A stretch of 64,000 nucleotides of DNA, from positions 1,728,501 through 1,792,500 of the forward strand of contig NZ_CP061336.1 in the NCBI RefSeq assembly GCF_005473905.2. The letters run 5' to 3'. The notes under the pieces were generated by a model. It made no database searches. It was not told the DNA's origin and worked only from the letters and a program-made list of their open reading frames with translations. Source of the stretch: Ruminiclostridium herbifermentans (GTDB lineage Bacteria > Bacillota > Clostridia > Acetivibrionales > DSM-1351). Position 1 is the stretch's first letter. Every line of letters starts with the position of its first letter. This document shows, in pieces, positions 8,965 through 17,041 of the stretch. A program made the translations under genes and the position numbers.

Positions 8965-9032
8965 TATGAATATTGATTTTGTATGAATATTGATTTTGTA
9001 TGAATATTGATTTTGTATGAATATTGATTTTG
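8965..9032. repeat. Four perfect 17-bp tandem repeats
   Basis: The unit TATGAATATTGATTTTG is repeated four times without change (8965-8981, 8982-8998, 8999-9015, 9016-9032). It lies in non-coding DNA between the GGDEF-EAL and TrmH genes. 17 bp is not a multiple of three and no frame uses it. The remainder to 9285 shows no gene. Confidence 0.9.
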
Positions 9033-9285
9033 GTTTCAAGGCAAAATTTTTGTATTCTTTAAGCAAGCGCTCTCATACAACTAATTCATGCAATTATTTT
9101 AAGACCAAAGACGATGAAAAGTAATCCATGCTTAAAATCAACAATAGTTGGATATATAATAAATTAACTTAAAGCATTATATTACAGCTAGTTTAATTTG
9201 TATTGACTCATGCAATTTTTCATGGAACAGTTTTGTTACTTGGATTTTTATGGAAAGAATTTTATAGATATAAACAGGAGATTAA

Positions 9286-10086
9286 ATGATGAACTATATA
9301 CAGAGCAATCAAAATAAGACAATAAAAGAGATTAAGGCATTGCATCTGAAAAAAAACAGAGATGCGGAAGGACTTTATTTTGTTGAAGGAATTAGGTTTG
9401 TAAACGATGCAATTGATAATGAGCAGGATATTATAAAAGTGATTATATCTGATAAACTTGAAAGTTTAAATGGAGGAAAAGAACTGATTAATAGAGTAAA
9501 TTCAGTATGTAATGAGTGTTTTCTTGTAAATGAAAAGCTTTTTAAGGAAATATCAGATACACAAACACCTCAAGGAATTCTTGCAGTGCTAAAAAAGAAA
9601 GAAAATAATCTTGATGAAATTATTAAGCAGGGAAATTCAATAGTGATATTAGATAGACTTCAGGATCCAGGAAATGTAGGAACTATAATCAGGACATCAG
9701 ATGCTGCTGGTATTTCTGCAGTTATATTGACAAAAGGCTGTGTTGACCTTTTTTCGCCAAAGGTTTTGCGTTCAACTATGGGTTCTGTTTTTCATTTACC
9801 CATTTTTGAAAATATGAAAATAGATGGATCAATTGAACTCTTAAAACAATCTAATTATAAGATAATCGCATCACATTTGAAGGGAAAAAACAATTACTAT
9901 AATGAAGACTTAACAGGTAAGATTGCAATAATAGTTGGAAATGAGGCAAATGGAATAAGTGATGAAACAGCGCAGTTATCAGATAGCTTAGTAAAGATAC
10001 CAATGCCAGGAAGGGCAGAGTCTTTAAATGCGTCTATAGCTGCTTCTATAATGATTTACGAAATAGTGCGACAGAAATTAAAATGA
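9286..10086 (+). CDS. TrmH/SpoU family RNA 2'-O-methyltransferase
   Basis: 266-aa SPOUT-class methyltransferase that should methylate a ribose 2'-OH in tRNA or rRNA using S-adenosylmethionine. An N-terminal substrate-binding region (KKNRDAEGLYFVEGIRFVNDA) is followed by the knotted catalytic domain with all three family motifs: DPGNVGTIIRTSDAAG, IVGNEANGIS and IPMPGRAESLNASIAASI. The ATG at 9286 follows caggagatt. Clostridial genomes often place this gene just upstream of pheS; here pheS lies 27 kb further on, so the DNA between may be an accessory insertion (inference). The exact target nucleotide is unknown. Confidence 0.9.
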   Translation: MMNYIQSNQNKTIKEIKALHLKKNRDAEGLYFVEGIRFVNDAIDNEQDIIKVIISDKLESLNGGKELINRVNSVCNECFLVNEKLFKEISDTQTPQGILAVLKKKENNLDEIIKQGNSIVILDRLQDPGNVGTIIRTSDAAGISAVILTKGCVDLFSPKVLRSTMGSVFHLPIFENMKIDGSIELLKQSNYKIIASHLKGKNNYYNEDLTGKIAIIVGNEANGISDETAQLSDSLVKIPMPGRAESLNASIAASIMIYEIVRQKLK

Positions 10087-10248
10087 ATGCTTGTTTCCAA
10101 ACATATATGTAGTATATAATGTTAACTGTAAAGTAATAAATTAGAAATTGATGTAATTTAGCTTTTTTGGCTTATGCGAAGCAAAAGGTTTTCCCATAAT
10201 AGTTTCATCATTTTGTGTTTGTGCACAGCGAAAGGAATGACATTTAGT

Positions 10249-11277
10249 ATGAGTAACATTTTTGATATTGCGAAATTGGCAGGAGTGTCTAAAACAACTG
10301 TTTCAAGAGTAATAAACAATAAACCTGGTGTAAAAGATGAAACTCGTATTAAGGTACTTGATGCCATAGAACAGCTGGATTACACTCCAAATCAAGCAGC
10401 TAGAAGCCTTGTTTCAAGGAAGTCGGGAGTTATAGGAGTTATTTATAATGTTTTTAATGCTTCTATATATCTAAATTTAGCTAATCTGCTTGAAAAATAC
10501 GCTGCTCAATATAATTATAATGTTGTATTTTGTAGCACAAATGATGATTGCGACTCAAAATTAAGGTATGTGCAATACTTTACAAGTGGCACAGCCGATG
10601 GGCTCATTTTATTTGGGAGTGATTGCAGGGATTCAGAGATAGTAAAAAAAATCATTGACTCAAAATATCCTTTAGTAGTAATTGAAAATTATTTTAAAGA
10701 TATAAAGGTAAATGATATTATTATTGACAATTTTAATGGAGCTAAAAAAGCTGTTCAATATTTAATAGATCTTGGACATACTAAAATAGCTCACATAACA
10801 GGAAATATAAGCCATAAAGTGGCTTTGGAAAGATTGAACGGATATAAAGAGGCACTTAAGGAAAATGGTATTGAGTATAATGAGGATTACGTGATTTTTA
10901 CTGATGCAGGCGAAAGTAGTGGTAGTGAAGCTATAGAAAAACTTATTTTTTTAAATGATCCACCTACCGCTGTGTTTACATTTAATGACATGCAGGGCTA
11001 TGATGCAATACAGAAAGCCAAAGAGATTGGGGTTCAGGTACCCCAGGATTTATCAATTATTGGATGCGATAACATATATGAGGTTTTACACTATATTTCA
11101 TCAAATCTTAGACTTACATCATTGATGCAGCCAATCGAAAAGATTGCTCAATCAGCTATCGAATTAATTATGAAGAATATAGCCAATAATAAGTCAGAGC
11201 CTCAAGTTTTATCATTTGATACTGAATTATACTATGGGGAAACATGCAGTTGTAGAGAATCTGGTTGTGATGATTAA
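10249..11277 (+). CDS. LacI family transcriptional regulator, probably of the cellobiose locus
   Basis: 342-aa LacI/GalR-type repressor: an N-terminal helix-turn-helix (residues ~3-22, IFDIAKLAGVSKTTVSRVIN) with hinge helix (YTPNQAARSLVS), then a periplasmic-binding-protein-like sugar domain. The ATG at 10249 is chosen because homologues start right before the IFDIAKLAG helix and aaagga lies 12 nt upstream; a frame to 10174 would add an unusual N-terminal tail. It is followed by a cellobiose phosphorylase gene, and the gap between them carries a 14-nt palindrome close to the CelR/CebR operator, so it is probably a cellobiose or cellodextrin-responsive repressor. Effector identity is inferred, not seen. 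Confidence 0.9.
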   Translation: MSNIFDIAKLAGVSKTTVSRVINNKPGVKDETRIKVLDAIEQLDYTPNQAARSLVSRKSGVIGVIYNVFNASIYLNLANLLEKYAAQYNYNVVFCSTNDDCDSKLRYVQYFTSGTADGLILFGSDCRDSEIVKKIIDSKYPLVVIENYFKDIKVNDIIIDNFNGAKKAVQYLIDLGHTKIAHITGNISHKVALERLNGYKEALKENGIEYNEDYVIFTDAGESSGSEAIEKLIFLNDPPTAVFTFNDMQGYDAIQKAKEIGVQVPQDLSIIGCDNIYEVLHYISSNLRLTSLMQPIEKIAQSAIELIMKNIANNKSEPQVLSFDTELYYGETCSCRESGCDD

Positions 11278-11300
11278 TAAAGAATAGAACTTTGATTTTG

Positions 11301-11329
11301 TTTACAGTTAGATTGTACATTACTATTTT
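11301..11329 (+). promoter_or_regulatory. Candidate promoter for the cellobiose phosphorylase gene
   Basis: TTTACA (11301-11306), a 17-nt spacer, then TATTTT (11324-11329). A start near 11336 would put the LacI-type operator at about +20, a classic repression position. A second -10-like TATAAT at 11555-11560 has no good -35. Confidence 0.4.
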
Positions 11330-11355
11330 CTGTAAGCTATTTTTTAAATCAAATA

Positions 11356-11369
11356 TGGGAGCGTTCCCG
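11356..11369. promoter_or_regulatory. CelR/CebR-like LacI-family operator
   Basis: TGGGAGCGTTCCCG matches the actinobacterial CelR/CebR operator palindrome TGGGAGCGCTCCCA at 12 of 14 positions. It lies between a LacI-type regulator and a cellobiose phosphorylase gene, with 253 nt of leader to the GH94 start. The rest of this 345-nt gap shows no gene. Confidence 0.65.
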
Positions 11370-11622
11370 TGTACTATATTTTCTCTTTATCTAGTTTAAA
11401 TGCATAAAAATGTCATATAATAAGGCTTATATCCTGAATTTATATAAATGAATGTTATACATAAAGCTTATGTGAACAGGTAGAGTTATAAAGACATCAA
11501 CATATGCTAGTATTGCTAAAAAATATTTATTTTATAAACCACTGCAAAATACATTATAATGTGGCCCCATATTTTATATGTAAAACCGTAATTATATGTT
11601 ATTAATGGAGGAGAATTTTTAA

Positions 11623-14031
11623 ATGAGGTATGGATATTTTGACAAAAAGAACAAAGAATATGTTGTCACTAGGCCAGACACGCCAACGCCATGGATAAAC
11701 TATATTGGAAGTGGAAATTATGGCGGTATTGTATCTAATACAGGCGGAGGTTACAGCTTTCACAAGGATCCTCAAAATAGGCGTGTAACAAGATACAGAT
11801 ATAATAGTATACCTATGGATAGACCTGGAAGGTATATATATATCAGAAATAAGGATACCGGAGAATATTGGAACCCTGGTTACCAGCCAGTATTAAAGAA
11901 AATTGACAGCTATAGTTGCCGTCATGGTATGGGGTATACTGTTTTGACAGGAGAGTATCAAGGTGTTATTGGTGAAGTAACATACTTTGTTCCGGATGAT
12001 AAAAACTTTGAAATTTGGCATGTAAAGCTATCAAATATTCGCGGTGTAGCACAAAAACTTCAAGTGTTTGCGTACTCTGAGTTTTGTTTTTGGGATGCAA
12101 TAATGGATCAGCAAAATGTTGACTGGGTTCAACAAATAAACCAAGGAAGATATGATGATGGTATAATTACATATCACCCACATCATATAACTGATAATGC
12201 AGCTTTTTTTGCTACCGGAGAAAAGGTTAGCAGTTTTGATACTAATCTTGAAACATTTATTGGGAAATACAGATCTGAAAGTAATCCTATTGCTGTTGAG
12301 CAGGGTGGGTGCAGTAACTCAATTTCCCGTAGAATGAACGGTGTTGGTGCATTTTGTATTGACGCTGATTTAGGACCAAATGAAGAAAGAGAAATGGTAT
12401 TTATTCTTGGTTTTGCAGAAGAGAGAAAGGAAATAAGACAGGATATTAAAGATTACTTATCTCCTAACAATGCAAAAGCTGCTTTAGTTCGTTTAAAAGA
12501 GTATTGGGAGAACTATATAGGAAAATTATGCGTAGATACTCCTGATGAAGAAATGAATCTTTTTGTAAATGTGTGGAATCAATACCAGTGTAAAACAACA
12601 TTTAACTGGTCTCGTTTTGTTTCTCTTTATCAGCTTGGATTAGGAAGAGGAATGGGAATTCGTGATAGTGCACAAGACAGTTTAGGAGTAATGCATACAA
12701 TACCAAGTGAAGCAAAAGAACTTATAATAAAACTTTTGAAATGTCAATTTACTGATGGTAGAGCATATCATTTGTTCTTTCCGCTTACAGGAGAGGGTGG
12801 ACAAGGTGATGCACCTGTTAAAAAATATGACTGGTATTCAGATGACCATTTGTGGCTCATTTTAGCTGTAAATGCTTATGTTAAAGAGACTGGTGACTTT
12901 AAATTCCTAAATGAACCAATTTTATATAATGATAAGACTACATCTGAAACAGTAATGAAGCATTTAGACAGGGCATTAGAATTTACTTATAATAATAGAG
13001 GACCTAATAATATAGCTTTAGCTGGACGTGCTGACTGGAACGATACATTAAATCTTGATTTAGGCAACGGCGTTGCTGAGAGTGTTTTTACATCCATGCT
13101 ATTTTGCAGGGCAGTTTTAGAAATGCTTGAATTATGTGAGTACTTGAAAAACAATGGCTTTTGCTCAGAGGATAGTGCTATGTATAAAGAAATGAGTTGT
13201 GAAGGTGTTGAACCATGCTCAAAGTTCAGTGATATGTATCAAGAAATGCGAAATGCCATTAATGAAAGTAGTTGGGATGGAGAATGGTATAAGAGAGCCT
13301 TTGACGATTATGGAAATCCTTTGGGATCAAAAGAAAACGAGTACGGTAAAATATTTATAAACTCTCAGTCTTGGGCTATTTTAGGTAAGGTTGCTGATGT
13401 GGAAAAGGCTGAAAAATGTATGGAATCAGTTGATAAGTACTTGAATTCAAAATTTGGAATTGTAACAATGTATCCATCTTATCCTGAATATGATGAGACA
13501 AAGGGAGGAATTACAACATTCCCTGTAGGTACGAAGGAGAATGGTGGAATATTCTTGCATACAAATCCATGGATGATGATTTCAGAAACTTTATTAGGTA
13601 ATGGAGACAAGGCTTTTGAATATTATAGCCAGATATTGCCAGGAAAGAGAAATGATGATGCAGAGTTATATGAAGTTGAGCCGTATGTATATTGTCAGAA
13701 TATTCTTGGGAAAGAAAATCCTCAATTTGGAGTTGGAAGAAATTCATGGCTTTCTGGTACAGCGGCTTGGAACATGGTAGCTTCTAGTCAGCATATTTTA
13801 GGAATCAGAGCTAATTATGACTGCTTGATTGTTGAACCTTGTATACCATCAAATTGGGAAGGATTTAAGGCAAAGAGAGTATTTAGAGGTGCAACTTATA
13901 ATATTGAGGTTCAGAATCCAAATGGTGTAAATTCTGGCATTGCAAAAATTACAGTAGATGGTGAAGAGGTTACCAAAATACCTGTATTTGAGGCAGGAAC
14001 TACTCATACCGTTATAGTTTTAATGAAATAG
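11623..14031 (+). CDS. Cellobiose phosphorylase (GH94)
   Basis: 802-aa glycoside hydrolase family 94 enzyme that splits cellobiose with phosphate into alpha-glucose 1-phosphate and glucose in the cytoplasm, saving ATP for cellulose users. Length fits cellobiose phosphorylases (about 810 aa) rather than cellodextrin phosphorylases (about 980 aa). The N-terminal beta-sandwich (MRYGYFDKKNKEYVVTRPDTP) is followed by the (alpha/alpha)6 barrel with GRGMGIRDSAQD, and the ADWNDTLN segment at 470-477 carries the expected catalytic aspartate. ATG at 11623 after ggaggagaa. It is probably controlled by the upstream LacI repressor through the operator at 11356. No transporter gene lies beside it. Confidence 0.93.
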   Translation: MRYGYFDKKNKEYVVTRPDTPTPWINYIGSGNYGGIVSNTGGGYSFHKDPQNRRVTRYRYNSIPMDRPGRYIYIRNKDTGEYWNPGYQPVLKKIDSYSCRHGMGYTVLTGEYQGVIGEVTYFVPDDKNFEIWHVKLSNIRGVAQKLQVFAYSEFCFWDAIMDQQNVDWVQQINQGRYDDGIITYHPHHITDNAAFFATGEKVSSFDTNLETFIGKYRSESNPIAVEQGGCSNSISRRMNGVGAFCIDADLGPNEEREMVFILGFAEERKEIRQDIKDYLSPNNAKAALVRLKEYWENYIGKLCVDTPDEEMNLFVNVWNQYQCKTTFNWSRFVSLYQLGLGRGMGIRDSAQDSLGVMHTIPSEAKELIIKLLKCQFTDGRAYHLFFPLTGEGGQGDAPVKKYDWYSDDHLWLILAVNAYVKETGDFKFLNEPILYNDKTTSETVMKHLDRALEFTYNNRGPNNIALAGRADWNDTLNLDLGNGVAESVFTSMLFCRAVLEMLELCEYLKNNGFCSEDSAMYKEMSCEGVEPCSKFSDMYQEMRNAINESSWDGEWYKRAFDDYGNPLGSKENEYGKIFINSQSWAILGKVADVEKAEKCMESVDKYLNSKFGIVTMYPSYPEYDETKGGITTFPVGTKENGGIFLHTNPWMMISETLLGNGDKAFEYYSQILPGKRNDDAELYEVEPYVYCQNILGKENPQFGVGRNSWLSGTAAWNMVASSQHILGIRANYDCLIVEPCIPSNWEGFKAKRVFRGATYNIEVQNPNGVNSGIAKITVDGEEVTKIPVFEAGTTHTVIVLMK

Positions 14032-14100
14032 TAATTTAAAATAAATATTTAGAATGCCTTTTTAGAGTAGGAATACTAAAAATATATGTTCAAAATTATT

Positions 14101-14155
14101 GGCCACAAACCGTGAAGATACTATTTAAACGAATATAATCTTTTGGTTTGTGGCC
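14101..14155. terminator. Stem-loop terminator between convergent genes
   Basis: GGCCACAAACC (14101-14111) pairs perfectly with GGTTTGTGGCC (14145-14155); flanking ATT/AAT-rich bases extend it. It lies between the phosphorylase and the oppositely oriented nitroreductase and could serve both. Confidence 0.65.
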
Positions 14156-14197
14156 ATAATTCTTATGTTTAATTTTATGTAAATACTTTTAAAAAGA

Positions 14198-14713
14198 TTA
14201 CCATTTACCGTAATGAATTTTATCTTCATTATATCTGTCTTCAGGCTCTTTTGTTTCAGCTGGATATCCAAGAGATATTAATGAGAATGGTGTAATGTGG
14301 TTTGGAATATTTAATACCTCCTTTAAGAATACACCTTTATTTTCCTCTGGATATACTCCAAGCCATACTCCTCCTAGACCAGAAGCATGTGCTGCTAGAA
14401 GTAAATTTTGTGTTGCTGCTGCACAATCCTCAGCCCAGAAATGTTTTAAAATTGCTGTCTCTATTTCACCACAAATAAGAATTGCAAGAGATGCTTCCTT
14501 TAACATTGAATAACCAGAGTTATGCGTTGAAAGCTTATCCAATGTGCTTCTGTCGTCTATTACAAGAAAATGCCATGGTTGCTGATTACACGCTGACGGA
14601 GCACTCATTGCAGCCTTTAAAAGGTTTTTTATTAAACTACTAGGTACTGCTTCATTTGTATACTTACGTATACTTCTTCTTGTAAAAATGCTGTTCAATG
14701 TACTGTTTTCCAT
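14198..14713 (-). CDS. Nitroreductase family protein
   Basis: 171-aa FMN-dependent nitroreductase-fold oxidoreductase, expected to reduce small aromatic, nitro or flavin-type substrates with NAD(P)H. The N-terminal FMN-phosphate motif RRSIRKYTNEAVP is clear, followed by SAPSACNQQPWHFLVI and GLGGVWLGVYPEE, the usual order for the short clostridial type. The start follows aaaggag on the minus strand. It faces an old-yellow-enzyme homologue across a 285-nt divergent AT-rich promoter region. Physiological substrate unknown. Confidence 0.9.
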   Translation of the reverse strand: MENSTLNSIFTRRSIRKYTNEAVPSSLIKNLLKAAMSAPSACNQQPWHFLVIDDRSTLDKLSTHNSGYSMLKEASLAILICGEIETAILKHFWAEDCAAATQNLLLAAHASGLGGVWLGVYPEENKGVFLKEVLNIPNHITPFSLISLGYPAETKEPEDRYNEDKIHYGKW

Positions 14714-14998
14714 AAAGTCAACTCCTTTATATTATGATAGTTTTGTAGATTTGAAAATACTAAAGTTAGTATGATAGATACTAAAAACTTTATATTCAAA
14801 TAGTTAATTTTATGATAAAATAATATATTAAATAGGAAAAAATACAAGCATAAACATTATATATAATTATAAAAGTTATTAAGTATAAATTACAAAAAAA
14901 TAAATACATATCCTTAAAATGGTTAAATTCATATTCTAACACATTTTGTATGCATGAATCATCTAAAGATTAATAAGTATAGAAATAGAGGGGTTATC

Positions 14999-15982
14999 AT
15001 GAGTTATTTACTTAAGCCACTAAAAATTGGAAATTTAATACTTAAAAACCGTTTAGTTATGCCACCTATGGTAACAGATAAAGCTGATGCTTATGGTAAT
15101 GTTACTGATGAGATACTTGATTTTTACAAGGATAAAACTGATGGAGGGTATATTTCACTTTTAATTGTTGAAAACTGTTATATATCAAGAGAAGGAAAAT
15201 TTGACAAAAGACAGCTTTCAATTTCGGATAACAGCACAATAGAAGGCTTAAAAAAACTGTCTGATGTTATACATAGCAATGGCTCAAAATGTATTATGCA
15301 AATTAATCATGCTGGATACAAAGCAAATGAGAAAGATATAGGTATGATACCTGTTGGTCCTTCACCTATTCCAAACTATAGAGTTAGGGAGCTAAGCTTA
15401 CCAGAGATAGAAATTCTTATTCAGAAATATGCTGATGCTGCTAGTCGAGTTAAAGCAGCTGGGTTTGATGGTGTTGAAATACATTCAGCTCATGGCTTTT
15501 TACTTAATCAATTTTATTCTCCAATCATAAATAAACGCAATGACATATATGGTGGTGATGTGTACAACCGTATTCGTCTTCATTTAGAAATTATAAAAAG
15601 GATACGATCTACTGTAGGTAAGGATTTTATCATTTCATTAAGGTTAGGTGCCTGTGACTATATTGAAGGAGGAACTACCATAGAAGATAGTCTTTTTGCT
15701 GCAGTAGAATTTGAAAAAGCTAGTGTAGATATTTTAAGTATATCAGGTGGACTTTTAGGGTTTACAATACCTGGAATTTCAACACAAGGATATTTTGCAC
15801 CACTTAGTGAAGCAATTAAGAAAGTAGTTGATTTACCAATAATTTTGACAGGAGGCATTAAAGAGGTTGAGTATGCCGAAAGGTTACTAGCTGATAATAA
15901 ATCAGACCTCATCGGCATTGGTAGAGCAATATTTATAAATTCAAGTTGGGCAAGGATGGCAATAGAATCATTAAAAGCATAG
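14999..15982 (+). CDS. Old yellow enzyme-type NADH:flavin oxidoreductase
   Basis: 327-aa FMN-binding TIM-barrel oxidoreductase of the OYE family, reducing activated double bonds with NAD(P)H. It opens with LLKPLKIGNLILKNRLVMPPM, carries the active-site region IHSAHGFLLNQFYSPIINKRND, then LRLGACDYIEGG and the FMN-phosphate motif ILTGGIK...IGIGRAIF. It is single-domain: the C-terminal 4Fe-4S/FAD half of dienoyl-CoA-reductase-like proteins is absent. The ATG at 14999 follows gaggggtt. A frame to 14954 exists but has no binding site. It is divergent from the nitroreductase, so both may serve a redox or detoxification task. Confidence 0.88.
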   Translation: MSYLLKPLKIGNLILKNRLVMPPMVTDKADAYGNVTDEILDFYKDKTDGGYISLLIVENCYISREGKFDKRQLSISDNSTIEGLKKLSDVIHSNGSKCIMQINHAGYKANEKDIGMIPVGPSPIPNYRVRELSLPEIEILIQKYADAASRVKAAGFDGVEIHSAHGFLLNQFYSPIINKRNDIYGGDVYNRIRLHLEIIKRIRSTVGKDFIISLRLGACDYIEGGTTIEDSLFAAVEFEKASVDILSISGGLLGFTIPGISTQGYFAPLSEAIKKVVDLPIILTGGIKEVEYAERLLADNKSDLIGIGRAIFINSSWARMAIESLKA

Positions 15983-16005
15983 GTAAGTAATGAAAGACAA
16001 AACAA

Positions 16006-16736
16006 TTACAAGCAATATCTTTCTTTTATTATATTACTTTTATCAAATGTCATTAATGCTGTTTCAGTACAACCGTTAAAATAAACAGTATAAGTTTTTT
16101 TGCTCATAAGGCGTATTTCATTGATGTAATTCAAGTTTATAATATAACCTTTATGTGAACGAAAAAAATTATCTGGCAGCCGTTTCTCAAGGTTCTTTAT
16201 TGAAGTCCAGATAGAATAGTTTTTATTTTTTGTCACTATAAGAACCTTTCTGTCATAGCGTGTAATAAAAATTATATCATGAATATTGATAATGTAGCTT
16301 ATTCCTTCACTTTCTATATATATCCTATCCAAAACTTCTTGAGTTTTTACTGACATATCATTTAATTCATTTTGAGATCTATTTATTTTTAAATCAGTAA
16401 ACCTGTTGAGAGTCTGCGTAATTCTTTGCAGCTTTAATGGTTTTAGCAAATAGTCATATGCATAGACATCAAAAGCATCCTTAAGATATTTTTCTTAAAT
16501 ATAATATTCGTTAATGGACTTACAACATTAATTTTTTTAGCAACTTCAATTCCATTACTTTCCCCTAATTCAATTTCAATAAAAACAATATCAGGTTTGT
16601 AAATATTAACGATTTTAAGTAATTCACTTTCATTATCTGATTCGCCAATAATACAAATATTATTAAATTTTTCTAAAAAATGTTTTAGCGTGTTTTTTGA
16701 TTCTTGCGAAACATCTGCAATTGCGATATTAATCAT
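16006..16736 (-). pseudogene. Broken LytTR-family response regulator
   Basis: Two minus-strand frames make one response regulator. 16736-16443 encodes a receiver domain up to LTNIIF; the frame then shifts, and homology resumes as EKYLKDAFDVYAYDYLLKPLK, followed by an intact LytTR DNA-binding domain ending at 16006. Compared with the usual TAxEKY region, about four codons are replaced by two bases, a net loss of about 10 nt that also removes the conserved signalling Thr/Ser. The receiver is degenerate too: the phospho-acceptor position reads FIEIEL (Glu for Asp), and the acidic pocket reads IAIADV. A TTG at 16449 could restart translation to give the LytTR half alone. It is divergent from the 17-33 kb locus and may once have controlled it. 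Confidence 0.8.
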
Positions 16737-17041
16737 AAAATCAACTCCTTATTTACAATTTATTGATAAATAATATCAAAAATAGTTAGATAAGTAATTA
16801 ATTAATGTCTTAAAATATACAATTATTGCTTAAAAGTAATTATATGGTGATTATAAATAAATGAAACATAAAAGTATATAAATAAAAAAAATATAAATTA
16901 GTAAAAAAGGAACCATAAAATATACTATTTGCACAATAAAATATTAAAATAAGACAAAATCTATTCAAAAAACAACAAATAGTGGATATTATTAACTAAA
17001 AAAAGATAGTAATTTATCAGCAATAAAGGAGAGTGTATGAA
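16737..17041. other. AT-rich divergent promoter region, no gene
   Basis: 305 nt of very AT-rich DNA between the broken regulator and the start of the heptose/NRPS locus. It should hold the divergent promoters, but I could not pick a convincing -35/-10 pair or LytTR direct repeats by eye. The only clear element is the ribosome binding site aaggagag at 17026-17033 for the next gene. Confidence 0.4.

Noticed and set aside
8965-9032. 17-bp repeats as a CRISPR or origin iterons
   Set aside because: There are no spacers, no initiator gene nearby and only four head-to-tail copies.
9062-9078. Second CelR-like operator (AGCGCTCTCA) upstream of trmH
   Set aside because: It matches only about 10 of 14 positions, is not palindromic, and the downstream gene is unrelated to sugars.
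11623-14031. Cellodextrin phosphorylase
   Set aside because: Length (802 aa) and N-terminal sequence fit cellobiose phosphorylase; cellodextrin enzymes are about 980 aa.
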